Source: Lentimicrobiaceae bacterium
GTDB taxonomy: Bacteria; Bacteroidota; Bacteroidia; Bacteroidales; WCHB1-69
DNA length: 6,980 nucleotides
Direction: 5' to 3'
NCBI GenBank assembly: GCA_009787675.1
Contig: WQSU01000134.1
Coordinates: 1-6,980, forward strand
Shown here: piece by piece, positions 5,854 through 6,980 of the stretch
Layout: each line of letters begins with the position of its first letter
How positions within the stretch are numbered: position 1 is the stretch's first letter
Made by a program: the position numbers and the translations under genes
Notes under the pieces: model-generated
Database searches by the model: none
The model's input: only the letters and a program-made list of their open reading frames with translations
Told to the model about the DNA's origin: nothing

Positions 5854-6980
5854 CTATTCCATAACACACCGAACGCTCACCGCATCGTCTAACTTGATTT
5901 CTATGGGTTCTATTTGATTACAATTATGTCGCAAACATGCTCCTGTGCAAGTATTGGCAGTTGGGGCATCCGAAGACCAAAAGATTACTGATCCGTACAA
6001 GTCCTCAAAACGTTCTAAGGCGCTGTTAAAATAACCTGCAGCGCGGGCATCCATGTCGGCAATGTTAGTATTATTGTTGGGGAGTAACCAATAAGCGGGA
6101 TTCCTTAAGTCGTCAATGATATACGTATTTAGCGATTGAAACTCTGCAGAGGTAGGGAGACGCCAGCCATCAGGACAGATGCCTTGTACTGTCGCGCGTG
6201 ATACCTTGGCTGCAGAGTACCAGTCATACAATAGCCCAAAGTTGGCTGCATTCTGTACAGAATCTGGATTATGCGTATGATAGTATGGCTTTGCAAAAGG
6301 AATAGCGCTGTTATCAGCATAATATCTATTACGCAAATTCTCTTTTGTCCAACAAAGCCCAACCAATTCTACAACGTTATAGACGATATTATTGGCAACG
6401 TCATATACCTGTTCGGGGCAAAAGGTTGCTATTGTTGATTTGAAAATAACAGTAATAGTGTGGTTGGCGATTACATTATTGAATGTATAACTACCACCGG
6501 GAATAGAATCGGGGACATTGATACCATCCACATAAAGTTTATCAACTACATAACCGACGTTAGCCATGAATGTGAAACCTTGACTGTTACCGTATAATAC
6601 ATTGATATTACCTGCAGGATTAATAGTGCCGTTGGCGCCTGCCGTTGCAATAATTACAAAGTAGGAGCCTGTTATCGTAATGGTAATTTGAGTGGTGGTA
6701 GCGCATTCATTCGTATTGGGCGTGAAGGTGTAGGTAGTGGTTGCCATATTGTTGATAGGAGGTGCCCACGTGCCGCTAATGCCATTGTCGGAAGTTAAGG
6801 GTAACGGCGGGATGGGATCTCCCAAAGTATATCCGGTAGTGATTCCGGTAAATGTAGGCGTTATTTCAGAAAGCAAGGTCAAATTCAGCGTTACAACACT
6901 GTCGCAGCCATTCACAGCGCCTCCGGTAATAGTGTGGGTCGCCGTATTTTCGTTGGAAGTATAGGTATTTCCGTCAATCC
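5854..6980 (-). CDS. C-terminal part of a modular repeat protein ending in a FISUMP domain (5' end outside window)
   Basis: The reading frame is open from the right edge of the window to TAG at 5854-5856, giving 374 residues of a longer protein. The GTG at 6915 is internal, because the frame continues upstream with matching repeat sequence. From the N-terminal side it shows: a Bacteroidota repeat unit ending NGCDSVVTLNLTLL (about 6978-6868); a second unit with SGTWAPPINNMATTTYTFTP (about 6867-6667); a divergent InlB B-repeat-like unit with GANGTINPAG and KLYVDG (about 6666-6436); and a FISUMP domain (Fibrobacter succinogenes major paralogous family, about 6414-5857) with GLCWTKENLR, GLLYDWYSAA, CPDGWRLPTSAEF, FWSS and the terminal SVRCV. 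No T9SS tail follows; the FISUMP domain ends the protein. It is convergent to the plus-strand array and probably a separate transcription unit. A surface or adhesive role is inferred from the domain types; FISUMP function is not established. Confidence 0.9.
   Translation of the reverse strand, partial: IDGNTYTSNENTATHTITGGAVNGCDSVVTLNLTLLSEITPTFTGITTGYTLGDPIPPLPLTSDNGISGTWAPPINNMATTTYTFTPNTNECATTTQITITITGSYFVIIATAGANGTINPAGNINVLYGNSQGFTFMANVGYVVDKLYVDGINVPDSIPGGSYTFNNVIANHTITVIFKSTIATFCPEQVYDVANNIVYNVVELVGLCWTKENLRNRYYADNSAIPFAKPYYHTHNPDSVQNAANFGLLYDWYSAAKVSRATVQGICPDGWRLPTSAEFQSLNTYIIDDLRNPAYWLLPNNNTNIADMDARAAGYFNSALERFEDLYGSVIFWSSDAPTANTCTGACLRHNCNQIEPIEIKLDDAVSVRCVME

Noticed and set aside
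6913..6915. GTG as the start of the minus-strand gene
   Set aside because: The frame stays open to the window edge and encodes the first half of the same CDSVVTLNL repeat unit upstream, so this is an internal valine.

Overview
The window looks like chromosomal DNA from a member of the Bacteroidota, probably an uncultured or lightly studied Bacteroidales-like lineage. The evidence is protein content. Three consecutive plus-strand genes end in type A sorting domains of the type IX secretion system (T9SS), with a PNP motif, an IxIxSLTGQ/IYNLVGQ-like strand, and a GIYF-like strand before a basic end. Two of them carry Omp28-like thioredoxin-fold modules, and a FISUMP domain protein sits on the minus strand. 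The DNA is AT-rich, especially between genes, and starts lack clear Shine-Dalgarno sequences, as is usual in this phylum. The species cannot be fixed from the sequence.

Layout: 1-447 is a very AT-rich non-coding leader. A co-directional array follows on the plus strand. 448-2412 is an Omp28-like surface protein with a CAWC redox motif, an Asp-rich GDG module, an InlB-like repeat and a T9SS tail. 2425-2536 is a degenerate 8-bp tandem repeat filling the gap. 2557-3288 is a small cysteine-containing T9SS cargo protein of unknown function. 3317-5419 is a cleaved-adhesin-like/Omp28-like (CSPC)/Fn3-like protein with a T9SS tail. One base after its stop comes a pseudogene (5421-5810) that keeps a signal peptide, a piece of an Fn3-like domain and most of a T9SS tail in mixed frames. 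A convergent minus-strand gene (5854 to beyond 6980) encodes the C-terminal part of a modular repeat protein ending in a FISUMP domain.

The four plus-strand units are all secreted-protein genes, and 2557-5810 is tightly packed, so co-transcription is likely there; the 144-bp repeat-filled gap leaves it open whether the first gene belongs to the same transcript. All should be exported by Sec, have their signal peptide cut immediately before a glutamine, and (for the intact three) be passed through the outer membrane by T9SS to the cell surface or medium. Two have predicted CXXC thioredoxin-fold modules and the protein between them has four cysteines, so a surface thiol-disulfide function is possible but unproven. 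No RNA gene, transposase, CRISPR array or origin was seen. The least ordinary items are the pyrimidine-only octamer repeat, the decayed fourth cargo gene, and the pairing of different CXXC modules in one locus.
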